Shown: positions 11,755 through 23,546, counted from the first letter of the stretch. The stretch: DNA of 64,000 nucleotides from Holothuria scabra (GCA_037179385.1 CM074195.1:4830438-4894437); one strand, 5' to 3'. A program made the numbers and translations. The notes: generated by a model from the sequence alone, not told the origin.

Positions 11755-12265
11755 AACATTTTTTGATGCAGTTGTTTTGTGACAGCACTTTGGCACAATA
11801 TCAGATACTCGGCGCTCATAACTGGGTTTTGTAGTGTATTTTGTAAGCCTAAGTATATTAACAGGGTAGTAAAATTAGCTTATACAGTAACTTTAATTAA
11901 GTGGTATGATATAATTTATAGTTACTGAAGCAAACAATACCAGTATGTATTGGAAAGTTTGAACACCACCGCCTATAGGCTTTGTAGTGTCAAATGTACA
12001 ACATGTCCTATTACTTTTTGGTGCAATTATTTTTGACAGCATCTGGGAATAGTATCACTATCAGTTACTGTAACTGAGTATTGCAGTATATTTTTTAAAT
12101 TAAGCCTAATTAGTTTGCAGGGTAGTAAACTTATTTTATGACTGTAATTAAGTGGTGTGATATTTACATTTGTTAAGTAGAGAAAACAGTACCAGCATTT
12201 TTTAGAAAGCTCTCCAACACTTGAACACCACTGCTCAATCAAGTGTGTGAAATTGAAGTACACTT
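11755..12265 (+). repeat. Tandem duplication, about 256-bp period
   Basis: cagggtagtaaa occurs at 11,862 and 12,118, and taattaagtggt and ttgaacaccac recur at the same spacing. The copies are clearly diverged. Confidence 0.75.
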
Positions 12266-12942
12266 CACTGTTAGGTGTCTGTATTTTAATCCAGTGAAAA
12301 TTGTCATGCAACTTTTTAAATGGGTTAAAAATTTGAATAATTTAATGCTGGCTTAATGCAGCAAAAATTTTCAGAGTAATTGCATGTGGAAAATAAAATT
12401 AGGTAGTTTTGCCCAAACCTCATTACTCCAACTCTATGGCTTATAAATTCGTATGCATTTGGCATACAACTCTGATATGAAACAGGGAATAATTTAGTGT
12501 TCAAATTTTGCATAGCAATTCTGAGATTTTTGTCAGGTTTTATGGTAAAATGGTTGGAAACCCTAAGTTTTTATGTGCAAAATCTGCTATACTAAATTGT
12601 ATTTGTGTAGCAACTTGACCATTTCGTGTAGCAAAATGTGATGGGATACTGGATAAATTGGCCTGTGAAATGATACAGCCTTCCCCTGATTTCATGGAAA
12701 GTCCCAAAGAGATTTTCTTCGCTTATCTGTGCCCTTTTTGTGCCCCTTTTGTGCCACTTTTTATGGGTGAAGCTGGAAATGCCCATGTCAATAAACTTTG
12801 GGATAAGTATGGTTTGTGGACACAAAAGATGAGATACTGACAGAAGAAGAAAAGGCTGTGTCCAGCTTGTAGTTGTATTTTCTTCATGTGTAGCTGAAAG
12901 AGGAAAAAGCCTCATGCTTTTGAACTTTTTCTTTGTTTACAG

Positions 12943-13080
12943 GAAAGACCTCGACCTCAGTTTGCAGCACAGGCTCCCATGCTGGAGCAGAATCCCATTA
13001 CTGGGATACTGGAACCATATTTCCCTGAGGACATGCGCAAAAGGCGATGGATGACAGGAATAGGTGTTTTGGTTGGCATG
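12943..13080 (+). CDS. ANO7: Anoctamin exon d: intracellular linker and start of third membrane segment
   Basis: Acceptor tttgtttacag, donor atg|gtaaat. It encodes ERPRPQFAAQAPMLEQNPIT, then GILEPYFPEDMRKRRW and the first residues of a membrane helix (MTGIGVLVGM). ERPRPQF and the EPYFP motif are standard in anoctamins, and the exact ERPRPQFA form is what I recall for ANO7. The exon has 46 whole codons and is phase 0 on both sides. The intron before it (5,391-12,942) is the second longest in the gene. Confidence 0.93.
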
Positions 13081-13279
13081 GTAAATATTGACAAAAGAGC
13101 ATGAATTTCTTTATGTCGTATGGCTACAGAGCTGAACATTAAGGATTGCCCCATTGACCAGGACAAGTTAATATTTAGGTCTTTTACTGGTATGGTCAAG
13201 CCTGCCCCTAAAATCTCAATTAAAGGGTGGAGCTGCTAATTCCCTCATTAATTGAGACTTGAGACCTCCCCCACCCCCA

Positions 13280-13312
13280 CCCTCACACACACACACACAA
13301 GCACACACACAC
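13280..13312 (+). repeat. (CA)n microsatellite
   Basis: Alternating CA with one CAAG break, inside intron d-e. The rest of that intron (13,081-13,892) shows nothing recognisable. Confidence 0.9.
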
Positions 13313-13892
13313 AGTCTGCATGGTCTCCAGTCATTCAGTGTCACCCAGTGTGTTGCCAAGTAAACCCATCATTTTCAGTTACCAGTCAAGTTTCAGTTTT
13401 CCAAGCTTTTATTCTCAGCTAGCTATATTAGGGCAAGTGAAAATTTATCAGGGCCAGTGAATTTTGTAGGGTGTTGCAAACAGTGTGGTTTAATATTCTC
13501 TGCAGCAGCCTCAATATTGCAAATAAATTTAAAGCAATGTCAAATTAAGGTGCCATAATGACATCCTAGATTTCCCATAATGCACCACCACATCTTAATA
13601 AAGCATTGCACTACTTGGAAAATGAGTGTCTGCTACAGTATATGCCATTAAGATGTATTTTTCACCCCCTGAAAGTGAAAACTTTTCTGTATGTTTTGAA
13701 GTCAATGAATTTTGTCTCTCAAATATCTCTTTGAGGATGATGAACCCTGTAATACCTAACCATCTCTTAGCTGTCGGATTTGTCTATGGTCAGATGAACA
13801 TTCTTATTGGGAGAAAAAATTGTCTCGTATTTGCAGTATCAGGATGTAAATCGTCGTATGAATAATTAGTAATGAAATTTTCTCCTAAACAG

Positions 13893-14088
13893 GTGTCTCT
13901 GGTATTAATATTCATGCTGGGTGTAATTATGTACCGTGTCCTGGTCAGCATACCCCTCTTCCAGAGTGATGTCTTTAGGTCTGAGGCCCAGTCAATTGCC
14001 AGTATGTCTGGAGCAGTGGTCAACTTGATTCTTATTATGGTGCTGGGACAAGTCTACCAGAGGCTAGCTGGGATACTTAACGACTGGG
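13893..14088 (+). CDS. ANO7: Anoctamin exon e: third and fourth membrane segments
   Basis: Acceptor tcctaaacag, donor g|gtgag. It encodes VSLVLIFMLGVIMYRVLVSI, a loop with PLFQSDVFRSEAQSIAS, and a second hydrophobic helix SGAVVNLILIMVLGQVYQRL ending LAGILNDW. These correspond to the third and fourth TMEM16 helices, which line the lipid/ion groove. VNLILI followed by an aromatic-containing VY motif is conserved in the family. It has 65 codons plus one base, in phase with the following exon. Confidence 0.93.
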
Positions 14089-14640
14089 GTGAGTTACACA
14101 ATGTTATACTAAGTCAAGTGCTATTTCTAAATACAGGCGAAGGTTTCAGGACAGATTAGAGATGAGGTTGCAGTCAGCTGTATTTGTCATTTTGTATTCC
14201 TCAATGTGAAAATGGGATACGCATCAAAAAGGCTGATGATTACTGTCACTGTCTAGATATGTCAAAGTTACTCTTATCAGTGAGATTCCATATTGATGTG
14301 GAAAAGGCTTACTAATGTGTGAGCCTGGAATTTTTGCAGCTGTTTTCATCCCCCCAAAATAAAATGCAAAACTGAAGTGCCACGTCTCTATCTGTGAAAA
14401 GGGGGAAATGAAGTATAACTCATGTACATCTGCTCGGCATCTTTCAATAGGCAACCTTATTGTCCGTGCAATGTGCCCGATGGAACAAACTCTTCATATT
14501 AGTGACCATCTTTGTGATTAATGCAGAAATGGTCAGAGTAAAAACTTAACCCAATTATATCTCAGCACTTGTGCACCTTGTGTATGTGGCAGAAGGCACC
14601 GTGGTGTGCAGATCCCACAATGTACAGGTGAGGTTATGTG

Positions 14641-14915
14641 GTTAGTTTGTTATTCAGTTAGATTGAGTTTTATAGCCCAGTTTACAACTAAGTCAAGCCG
14701 GCCACAGCCTTTTTTCAATTTGTGGCTCACTGAATTGTTTTTTTCTACTCCATTGCTTATGCTGAACACAAAGCACAGAGGCAGTAGGTTCCATTTTAAA
14801 GTCTTTGGTGTGACCTGGTCAGGACTCAAACTCCTGAGCTCCCGCTGACTGCAGGTGGGATCCGCTGACTGCAGGTGGGATCCTCTAACTGCTTGACCAT
14901 GAAGTCGGTACAGGT
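14641..14915 (-). mobile_element. SINE family 1, with internal 21-bp duplication
   Basis: Reverse-strand copy from the 3' end (tagttttatagcccagt-like) to the tRNA-like head (ctaactgcttgaccatg). A tandem duplication of ccgctgactgcaggtggga sits in the head, near 14,841-14,882. Confidence 0.8.
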
Positions 14916-14991
14916 TAGACGATGCAGTAACAATAATCCCACCCTATGTTCTCATTGTTCATTGAATTGCAATTTTTGCAAATCAAATCCA

Positions 14992-15015
14992 CCCCCCCCC
15001 CCCCAAAAAAAAAAA
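14992..15015 (+). repeat. Poly-C followed directly by poly-A
   Basis: Thirteen C then eleven A. The same C-then-A arrangement occurs at 17,790-17,823. It lies in intron e-f, whose other content is a SINE and a foldback arm. Confidence 0.9.
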
Positions 15016-15594
15016 TAAAAATAAAAGAGTGCCCTGATTTCATTTCCAAAGTGCAGACACTTCTCCAAGGTAACTCAATATTAAATTGAAACTCATTTTT
15101 GGATTGTTATGAAAATGTCTGCATTCCCATTGATATAAAAGCCACAATTACTGTTTTATAGTGAATTTTTCTGCTAGGGCAAGTATGTTGGTTGTTGTAA
15201 CAATTAATGTGATTTAGATAACAATTTACAAGTTGTTTATATTTTTACTAAGAACAAAGATGAGAGACTACTACTGGGGTATGCCAAATTAACCTTTCCC
15301 TTCATCCTTATATCAGATAATTTTGTGAAATTTGTTCTCATAAAAAAAAAGAAAAAAAAAGTCCTTCACAGCTACACTCCACTTACATTTACAAGCAGCA
15401 CACCAGACCATGTGAATTGTTGCACTGAATATTTGGGTTTTAATTTGTTCAGGTGTGTTTTATGGTTCTTTAGCAATGTGCCACATCTTTTACTGCTATG
15501 GATGTATTATAAAAGTGTCCAAAAATGATGATGGCTGTAGATGAAGAGAATTAATTGTTAGAGCTTTTGATGTGAAATGGTGTAGCTGTGGAGA

Positions 15595-15870
15595 ATTACA
15601 TCTTTAGACAAATCCGGACAGAATGGGATGATCGGATTTTAGTTGGCCATTACTAGAGTCCATCACCTTTAATCTTTAAATGTCCTTCCTTACCTGTTCC
15701 ATGGATTGTTGTACACTGAAGTGTATCTTTATTTTCTCAACTTCACTGAATATGAGGTTTTTGAAATTCTAGTAGACAATAAATGAAGACGAATAGAGGC
15801 TGACCCCACTAATGGCTGCCTACAGTCACTAAAAACAAGCGCTAATTGGATTCGTCTATAGGGATAGCAA
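15595..15870. mobile_element. Foldback element, single arm
   Basis: It matches either arm of the foldback at 28,105-28,605 (aaatccggacag, tggccattactagagtcc, cactaatggctgcctaca, gattcgtctatag). Only one arm is present. Confidence 0.75.
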
Positions 15871-16178
15871 TAGGGTGAAAACTTACCCTATATTCAGATC
15901 TGATCACCTTGGTTTTGATCTGACCCACTACCATAGACTGAATTTGTAGTGTTAATACAGAATGATCTGCATTTGATGACCTGATTTTGATTCGCATAAA
16001 AATTGAACTCTAAGCTATATGCCATATATGGGGCTTGTAGCTTTAATTCAGATGACTTTTTGCTTTGGCCTGCCCAGATTAGGGAAAGGGTACAGGGTAC
16101 CCATCAGGACTATTCAAAAATGATTTTAGATGGGCATCTATTCTGATTATTCCTAAATGTTTTCTTCCTCTTCCACAG

Positions 16179-16290
16179 AAATGCATCGAACCCAGACAGA
16201 ATACGAAGACAACCTCACTTTTAAAGTCTTCATCTTTCAATTCATGAATTTCTTTTCATCAGTTTTCTATATCGCATTCTTCAAAGGGAA
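16179..16290 (+). CDS. ANO7: Anoctamin exon f: fifth membrane segment
   Basis: Acceptor cctcttccacag, donor aa|gtaag. It encodes [20 protein letters not shown], then [17 protein letters not shown]. The TE.E..LT.K.F.FQF.N...S..YIAFFKG pattern is the best-known anoctamin signature and forms the fifth helix of the groove. The last codon is split two plus one with the next exon and gives lysine. Confidence 0.95.
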
Positions 16291-16789
16291 GTAAGTTGTA
16301 AGCTATATAATCTTTAAGGCCCCTCCTTACCCACCTTTATGTACTTACAGTTTACACTCACACTTCCAGATTTAGTGTCAGCTGCACCGATTGGTTTGGG
16401 GAAAAGGTTTGAAAAATTATTTCTCAAACTTATTTTGATTGTTAAATTGTATACTTTCCATGAATAGGCCTGTGTTGCAAAGTTTACTTTCACAAAAGAT
16501 TTTGAAAGTGCTTATTCTGAAATATTAACCTGAAAGGCAAAAGTTAATTGGAAAAAAACAGATAGAAATATCAAAATGATTGGTCAAATTACCCCTTCAT
16601 AGTATTTTCTGTTGCTGTCGTTTGATAGAAGAGTATGGACCCCATAATTTTAGCCCTGTGACTTTAAATTAAAATTTTTATGGCTTGGAAACCTAGTCTC
16701 TTTTCAGAAATCTGCATTATATGTACTAAATTTTCAAATGCCTGCCTTATCAAATCTTCCTTACTGTTTATTCATTTTACAATCCACCT

Positions 16790-17030
16790 GGACAGTTCCA
16801 ACTTCCCTAGCCTAATACTTCTAGTCCCTCCCACAGCTGTCTACAATTCATCATTATCCTAACACAATCCTAGTTAAATGCTTCAGTACATACACAGGTA
16901 TTAATTGCATACAACACTATCTGTAATATGTAATCCAAACACTCTCAGGTCAGGTTCTGTAATATGAACTACTCTCCGTTTTTCAATTTGATGTCAATAA
17001 AAGACCTTATTACCAGTTGAGAATTTTAGT
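16790..17030. mobile_element. TTAA-flanked MITE, degenerate copy
   Basis: Only the interior is recognisable (ccctcccacagctgtctaca, then aacacaatcctagtt and cagttgagaatttt). The ends are eroded. Confidence 0.6.
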
Positions 17031-17220
17031 ATGCAAAAGGGAAAAATTTTAATGGGGGAATAGGGATGAGTAACTGCTTTTAATCTATATGCCAGATGAG
17101 TAGATGGGACTGTCATCAGTTTTGCAAATGTATGTGTGAAATAATATAAATGTTATGAAATGTATGTTTTCCAATTTTTTGTGTTAAGTTAGCACAAACA
17201 ATTAATCATTGTTCTTTCAG

Positions 17221-17373
17221 ATTTATTGGCTACCCCGGGAATTACGTCCGGATCTTCGGGTTGAGAAATGAAGCCTGTGGGAGTGGTGGATGTCTTATTG
17301 AGCTTGCCCAGGGGCTGGTTATTATCATGGTTGGCAAACAGATCATCAATAATTGCCAAGAATTAATCATTCC
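17221..17373 (+). CDS. ANO7: Anoctamin exon g: sixth membrane segment with two calcium-site residues
   Basis: Acceptor ttgttctttcag, donor cc|gtgag. It reads FIGYPGNYVRIFGLRNEACG, then SGGCLIELAQGLVIIMVG and KQIINNCQELIIP. GYPG, EAC..GGCLIEL and GKQ are family signatures. By alignment from memory to mouse ANO1, the asparagine at 17,348-17,350 and the glutamate at 17,360-17,362 sit at the N650 and E654 calcium positions. FGLRNEAC and MVGKQIINN resemble ANO7 more than ANO1-6. Confidence 0.95.
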
Positions 17374-17789
17374 GTGAGTTTAATGCAAATGCGATTACAT
17401 TTTTTGAATAGATTTGTTAGGAAGACTGGTGGAAGTTTAATCATTTTATTTGGATTCTCTTGTGTAATTGCTCAATTTAAAGAATGTTTAAGAGCTTTTA
17501 TAAAATGTTGCTAAATGGGGTGAAGACTTAACATCAACATAAGGATTGAATATACACTGCTGCAGTAATTAATGTTGAGTCGGGCATTGTATGTGGTAAA
17601 TGACAATGATCACTGACTGATCGAGAGGTGATGGGAACAACCTCTAGTTCTCTATAGTACCCATGGTTGAGCATTACAACTGTGATGATATGATGCCAAA
17701 TCATGCATGCCATGTGGCCACTAATCTTCCAGTCCCTGTTGGGGAATTAATGAGTGTTTTATAATATTTGTTATTGTTTCCCCTCCCTA

Positions 17790-17823
17790 CCCCCCCCCCC
17801 CCCCAAAAAAAAAAAAAAAAAAA
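17790..17823 (+). repeat. Poly-C followed directly by poly-A
   Basis: Fifteen C then nineteen A, in intron g-h (17,374-19,096). The rest of the intron is AT-rich and unassigned apart from a small hairpin at 18,239-18,265. Confidence 0.9.
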
Positions 17824-18238
17824 TGAGTATGAATACTTTGCTCTTATGCAACCCACAAACACATTCATGCAAATTTCTTAAAGCATGAGCAGAAATGTAC
17901 AGTGTACTGCAACCTGTGCACATGTGTTCAACAGCTGTGTCTCCCTGTAGTTGGGATTTTATACCTGTGAAATGGCTATTTTTAACATCAGATTCCATAA
18001 TATACTTTAAGGGAAAAAACAGCTGCAGTGTATGTTTCATTTAACCATTTTCTCTGTACTAACAGAAAAAATATGCAACCTTTATCATATATGTCTATTA
18101 GTTTGAGCAGGTGCATACACAACATACATTCTGTATGTTTATGGACTATTAAGAGGACAAAGTCTTTCAACGATGGCTTCCATTTTCATGATTTTGCATA
18201 GCGAAATATTTTCCTATAGGAATATATCCATCATGGCT

Positions 18239-18265
18239 AATGCAGTTTTGAGAGAAAACTGCATT
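18239..18265. repeat. Perfect 11-bp hairpin
   Basis: Arms aatgcagtttt and aaaactgcatt with loop gagag. Confidence 0.8.
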
Positions 18266-19096
18266 GCCCAATTGACCAATTAAAAGTACCTGATCACTAG
18301 TTTATTGCTCCAATTAGCTGCTTCAAATAGGAGCAGCTTTGATCACCATTCTGGTTCTAAGAAAGCCTAACAAAGTTGGGGTTTACACAACTGGGCAAAA
18401 AAAAATAGGTTTACTTTACTCATGTTGCATAGGAAGTGGTTGGTTTGTCTTTTCTTAATCTTAAATAAACTGCAATCAAATGTCAGTCTTCAATGGTTCA
18501 TGCTATTTTCAAATGCATGAATAATGGGCATGTCATTGGCACTGCATGAAAACAATTTTGTTAAGGGTTAGGTAAAAGATTAAATTTTCTAAATATGAGC
18601 ACTTTCAACATGAATGATGATCACTTTTTGAATGATGAAGAGCACTCATACATTGATGATGATTACTTGTGAGTTAATTTTTCTCTGTTTTTTTTCATGT
18701 CATTTTGGTTATTGTTGATTAAAAATTGTACATTTTGTATTCTGCGCCTTTAAAAAATGCTACATTAATATCATCAAATTAGTTTGTGCAATGATTATCA
18801 TGGGTCATATTTGTTTGAAAAGTGTACAATATGCACTTTTGCAATGTTTTCAAATGCGAGAGCACCAACATTAAAATTACCTCATTAATTGTTTTTGGGA
18901 TGCCCAATTGAAGTAACTGCTTCCTTATATTTCGTAGCATTTCAATTTATTTTGAAATTTTTGTGAACCGATGGATACTGCTATCTGCACGTAAACACTC
19001 CTTAACTCTACACACACACTTCCTAATTCAGAAAAATGTCCATGTTTTTACAGGAAATAAAACCAAAGTTTGCATGTTTTCTTCTTTTTTTTTCAG

Positions 19097-19236
19097 GAAA
19101 CTAAAGCAATTCATCATCAGGTACAAAGTAAGTGGGTCAGCATTTGGGAGAGCTGGAGACACAAATCAGAGTCGATGGGAGGAAGACTACCAACTGGTAC
19201 CTAATGAAGGGTTGTTTGAAGAATACTTAGAAATGA
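19097..19236 (+). CDS. ANO7: Anoctamin exon h: cytoplasmic loop and start of seventh membrane segment
   Basis: Acceptor with a long pyrimidine run (tctttttttttcag), donor a|gtgag. It encodes a basic, glycine-containing loop, then RWEEDYQLVPNEGLFEEYLE and M. The WE.DY.L.P..GLF.EYLEM pattern is the conserved lead into the seventh helix. The two glutamates at 19,221-19,223 and 19,230-19,232 match the E702/E705 calcium ligands of ANO1. The basic loop is poorly conserved in the family, as expected. Confidence 0.94.
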
Positions 19237-19269
19237 GTGAGTAATATCTGAAGCTTTTGTATATCACTA

Positions 19270-20260
19270 TGTCAGCCTTAATGGCTATTAGTAGTATGTT
19301 GCATCTTGGCAGCTCTTGGACTCTTACGTTTATTGTAGTGGTAAAACCTCTGCTTCTCATGTGGGACCTACTGCATGGTCAAGTGGTTAAAGCATCAGAC
19401 TTGGAGTCAGGAGGTTTGGAGCTCGAGTCTTGGCTGAAGACTTTCAAAATGGAACAAACTGTCATTGTGCTTGGTGCTAGGCGTAAGCAATGGAGTAGGA
19501 AAAACAAACCAGTGAGTCGCAACTGCAAAAAGAAAAAGGTTGTGGCCGGCTTAATTGACTTGAACCAATAGGTTGGAAATTGGGCCGTAAAACCCATGTA
19601 ACTAACTCATGTGGGAGGCCCAGGTTGGATTTCTAGATCAAGTCAAAACAAAGGCTCAAAAATAGATCTGATGTCATGATGTTATATGAATGGCCATTAG
19701 CAGTATGTTTTATCTCTGCAGCTCTTGGACTGCATGTTTATTTTAGCAGTTAAGCATCTGCTTCTCATGTGAAAGGCCCAGGTTTTAATTCCCAGGTCAA
19801 GTCACACCAGACTTAAAAAAATGGATCTGCCGAATCAATGGTTGGGAAAACAATCGAGTGCCCCTTTATGGGAAAAGGTCTGAGGGCACTGCTAGATAAT
19901 ACCAGAGGGTGATAATTGAGGCATAAAAGCCCAGGCTAACTTACTCTGCAGCTCTTACCAGCCTTCTTCCAGTTTTATTATATCTAATTAAATTTTTCTT
20001 GAGCAGACAAGCCACAATGCATGCATATGCAAGATGGCGCTGACCAGTTTGATTCCCAGGCTGAGTCAAACTAAAGAATTAAAGACTGCCTCTGTGTCTG
20101 ATGCTCAGCAGAAACAATGGCTTGGGGAAAAACAATCCAGAGCCTTTCAACTGGAAAAAAAGCATGGGCACAGGTAGATAATAACAAAGGGTCATAAGTT
20201 GAAGTGTAAAACCCAGGCTATCTTACTGTGCTGCTTTTGTTACATCGAATTAATTTCTTT
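19270..20260 (+). repeat. Cluster of SINE-like family 2 copies
   Basis: Three related units: 19,279-19,366 continued at 19,606-19,680, then 19,690-19,960, then about 20,035-20,260. Shared motifs are gcagctcttggact, ctgcttctcatgtg, ggcccagg, tagataataccagaggg-like and aagcccaggcta. The heads (gcagttaagcatctgcttc and cccaggttttaattccc) look tRNA-derived. The first unit holds the SINE-1 insertion. Repeated flanking sequence suggests local tandem duplication rather than three separate insertions. Confidence 0.65.
19367..19605 (+). mobile_element. SINE family 1 with 11-bp target-site duplication
   Basis: An intact copy with tRNA-like head (tggttaaagcatcagac, gagctcgagtc) and 3' end gtaactaa. It is flanked by the direct repeat ctcatgtggga at 19,356-19,366 and 19,606-19,616. 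It was inserted into a copy of SINE family 2, which gives relative age: family 2 was there first. Confidence 0.9.
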
Positions 20261-20824
20261 AGCAGACAAGCCTTCAAGACAGCACTGACCATTGTTGGTG
20301 CTAGAGCTCAAAATATCAGAAGGGGGTAGGGATCCTCTTGCCAATTATTTTTTTAGAAGTATTCCAGATAGTACAAAGGCTATTGTATTGGAGCAGATAT
20401 ATCTTTTGAATGATTTTTGAGAGGTGGTCTTTTTTCAGTTGGAGAGTGGTCTGCCCCTTAAAAGTCCCCAGTGAAGAACACTGCAAAATATAGTGAAGAT
20501 ACAGGATTTACACGTGACATTTAGCCGCAGGTTTTCATACTTCCTGCAGCATAGACAGATCAGTGTTTGCAATTTGGCTAGGGTTACATAGAAAAGAGGC
20601 TAGTTGGCTCTAAATATACCTCTCATATTATTGCCACCAAATGCAGTGGTTTTACATCCCAATCTACTCCAGAATTCCAACAATTGTGTCATGGTTTTCC
20701 TACCTTGGGGTCATGGAGCATGTATCATGGAGTCATGAAGTTCCAAATTTCCAAATTATTTGAAAATTTGCCGTTCCCTAATCAGAAAAGTAAATATTAC
20801 TAACACAGCAATTTCGTATTTACT

Positions 20825-21038
20825 GTATGCAGTGATGTCACAGAGCAAACAGTATACCCTCCCTTTGGGGGCAAAACAAAACAACACCAAGAAATGCAGA
20901 CAGTCGATTTGTCAACCAGTTGAATACATGTGCACTGTATGCTACACATGCAGGGCGAACTTTTATGAGTATGGCGACGTGTTTCAGTGTTTTGCCCCCA
21001 GGATGACATCAGTGTGTCATCAATGCATAAGGTATATA
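20825..21038 (+). mobile_element. ACCTTAT-type MITE, copy 2
   Basis: It starts near cagtgatgtcacagagcaaa and ends near catcaatgcataaggtatat. It contains the family core CCTTTGGGGGCAAAAC and TTTGTCAACC. It is in the opposite orientation to the copy at 2,690 and is within intron h-i. Confidence 0.75.
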
Positions 21039-21820
21039 TTTCTGGAGATGACAGACTGAAGAAACAAGCTATGCTTGTTTAATCAAATGCAATCAATACT
21101 ACTTGTTATCTGAGCAACTCTCACCATCACACTGGAAACAGTAAATGTGAAGTTGAATTTATGATTCTTTTGTAGGGGTACTGTATCTTAATCATGGCTT
21201 CAGTCTGATGCTGTTATATGTGATATATGGTTGCCTGGAGAAAAGTTGGGAAACCATGAATTATGCAGCAATCTCTTTAAAGGGTGGGTATGGTAGGAGC
21301 TTGTGTTTTAGTTGAGACATTGAGCCCTTAGGACACCGGGGGTCAGAGAGTTTGTGAGCGACCTCAGCTACAACACTGCTGGTTTATAATTCAGAGATAA
21401 GTTTTTGTAAATTATGCAATTTGAGGCTTTAATTGTTAAATGGGCAAACAGAGTTTTGTTGTACAATTTTTTTCACAGCTTTAATTCTACACCACATTTG
21501 TGCATTGACCTAAACTAACAAAATGTGATCCATGACCCAAGGTCTAACGTAGTGATTGCTAACTTTGTAATGCAGGATGTCAAGTGTGGCATATATGTGT
21601 GCAATTTTGTTCCACGGAAAATATCATATGTATTAATAATTAACACAGAATTAATTTTGTGTTCTAACCGATTCAATGTTTCATTTTGCTGGTAAACAAT
21701 CAGTTCAGAAAAGGAATCTGAAGCACTGGAAGAAAAGGTTAAAATTCTCTGCCAAGCTTTTAAAGCCTCTTTAGGGTTGTCAATATCAAGCTTTCAGTAC
21801 ATTTTATGCTTGAATATTGC

Positions 21821-22037
21821 CAGGCCTTGAATTTTGAGGTGTGCGAGTGCGATTGCACACCATCACTTACCTCAAATTACTGAAATGGGTCATTTTTTGG
21901 CACACCTTTATGAAGAATGTCAGCCCATACCGTATGAATTTAGTAAAGTTTTATCAAACAGCACAGCTATGACACTCCGTAATTTTTTGAGGAGTGTGAT
22001 TTGTAACACACCTGGAAAATCTTAAACTCAAGGCCTG
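21821..22037. mobile_element. CAGGCCTTGA hAT-like MITE (217 bp)
   Basis: Terminal inverted repeats caggccttgaattttgagg and cttaaactcaaggcctg. The inner arms also pair (gtgcgattgcacacc versus gtgatttgtaacacacc). No clear duplication was found at the edges. It ends only 61 bases before anoctamin exon i. Confidence 0.75.
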
Positions 22038-22098
22038 TTATTCCATTTTGTGTGACTTAGGGCTAAAACTTTTTTTACAAATATTCTCCAACTTATAG

Positions 22099-22304
22099 TT
22101 ATCCAGTTTGGTTTCATCACTGTTTTTGTTGCTGCCTTTCCTTTGGCTCCACTGTTTGCTCTTTTGAACAACTGGATTGAAATAAGACTGGATGCTCAGA
22201 AATTTATCGGTGAATTGAGAAGAGGCGTGGCTGAGAGGGCGCAGGACATTGGTATCTGGTATGATATTTTGGAGTTCACAGCACAACTAGCTGTTATTAG
22301 TAAT
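22099..22304 (+). CDS. ANO7: Anoctamin exon i: seventh and eighth helices with last two calcium ligands
   Basis: Acceptor ccaacttatag, donor aat|gtaag. It encodes [20 protein letters not shown], then [34 protein letters not shown] and LAVISN. This is the longest and most conserved anoctamin exon. The glutamate at 22,179-22,181 and aspartate at 22,191-22,193 are the E734/D738 calcium ligands. ERAQDIGIW is the ANO7-type form of a motif that is more often R.KDIGIW. The exon ends at a codon border. Confidence 0.96.
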
Positions 22305-22748
22305 GTAAGTTCAGAATTTGCATGTTTACTTTAAGGAATAAAAAGTTATGATGTGTTCCCCTAACTGAAACAGTGGATATTTAGAGGGCTGTTAGCCAGC
22401 CAATCCTGCAAGCAGCAAACCCCAAAAAATTGAAATTAAAAAGAAGAATTGAAAAAATTGTAAAATAAAAAAATTGAAGGGTGTCTTCTATCACACAAAA
22501 GATGGCAAATTTACTATTTTTTCCTTTTACCAGGAGATTCAACCCTAGGCCTGGGGCAGGGCAATTGCCACTCCAATGAAAATATGGGGGGGACATATAA
22601 TAATCCCCCCCCCCCCATATAATTCAGGAAGATTAATATCAAAACAGGCAGAATAAGCAAAATATCACATTGGGGTATACAGCTGACTTAAGGGTTTCTA
22701 GTGAGTATCAATTTCAGTGGATGTGCATGTCAGTGTGAGTGTGTATGC

Positions 22749-22788
22749 ATGTTTGTTTGTTTGTTTGTTTGTTTGTTTGTTTGTTTGT
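22749..22788 (+). repeat. (TTTG)n microsatellite
   Basis: About ten copies of the tetramer, in intron i-j. Confidence 0.9.
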
Positions 22789-23546
22789 GCATATGTGTGC
22801 TCCCACATTTGCATGGTTGGATTGCTCATAGACAAGTTCAGTCCAGGACACAATCCAAGGTTCAACAAACCTGGGCCCCCTCAATCCACATAGTAGATTG
22901 GCCTTCTTGCCTTTTATAAGTTAAGTACAAAAATATGCTTCAATATACAATGGGTCATATAATACTGTGATCTAATACCAACAAATTTTAGTCCATATCT
23001 TTTGAATATTGGAGAATTTTGCTCTTATTAATTTTCCAGTCAAAATGCAATGAAAGTGTCATATTTGTGCATATCAGGGAATCCAGATATGTACATGTAT
23101 CCATGTACATTTATGTGGCCTTGTGGACCAGAGTCCAAATAGTCAAAATGTTCTGTATGTGTGCCTGTGTGTGTAATATGCGTATGCGGGATTTCCATAT
23201 GAAGGACTGGGGAGGGGGGATGTCATGGCTTCAATTTAGTGTGTGACTTGTGCTTGTAGCACCAGTCTGTAGTTATTTCATCATCATGTTCCCTACAGTA
23301 TGGTGTCTACCTCTTGCTCTGTGGTTAATGCATCAGCCTTGCAGCCATGAGGTCTGGAGCTTGACATACTGTTCATGATTCATTAACAAAACAAGATATC
23401 ATGTGATTTGCGACTGTTGAAACATCATACCAATATTATATTATCTCTTTGTTCATCATGAATATGTCTAGGGTCTTCTTCTAAAGGAACTTTGTCAAAA
23501 GCTGAATCTTTCTCAGTTATGCTGCTTCTGCCACAGCCATGCATTT

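Larger units (their letters stand above)
5391..12942 (+). other. Anoctamin intron c-d (7.6 kb)
   Basis: It contains the TTAA MITE (5,607), half of a GCCATCTTGG MITE (8,040), the nested block (8,930-10,870) and the 256-bp duplication (11,755). The remaining stretches are AT-rich and unassigned. Confidence 0.8.

Noticed and set aside
12658..12840. 60-codon cysteine-containing frame just before exon d
   Set aside because: It has no acceptor/donor pair that fits the phase-0 junction between exons c and d.
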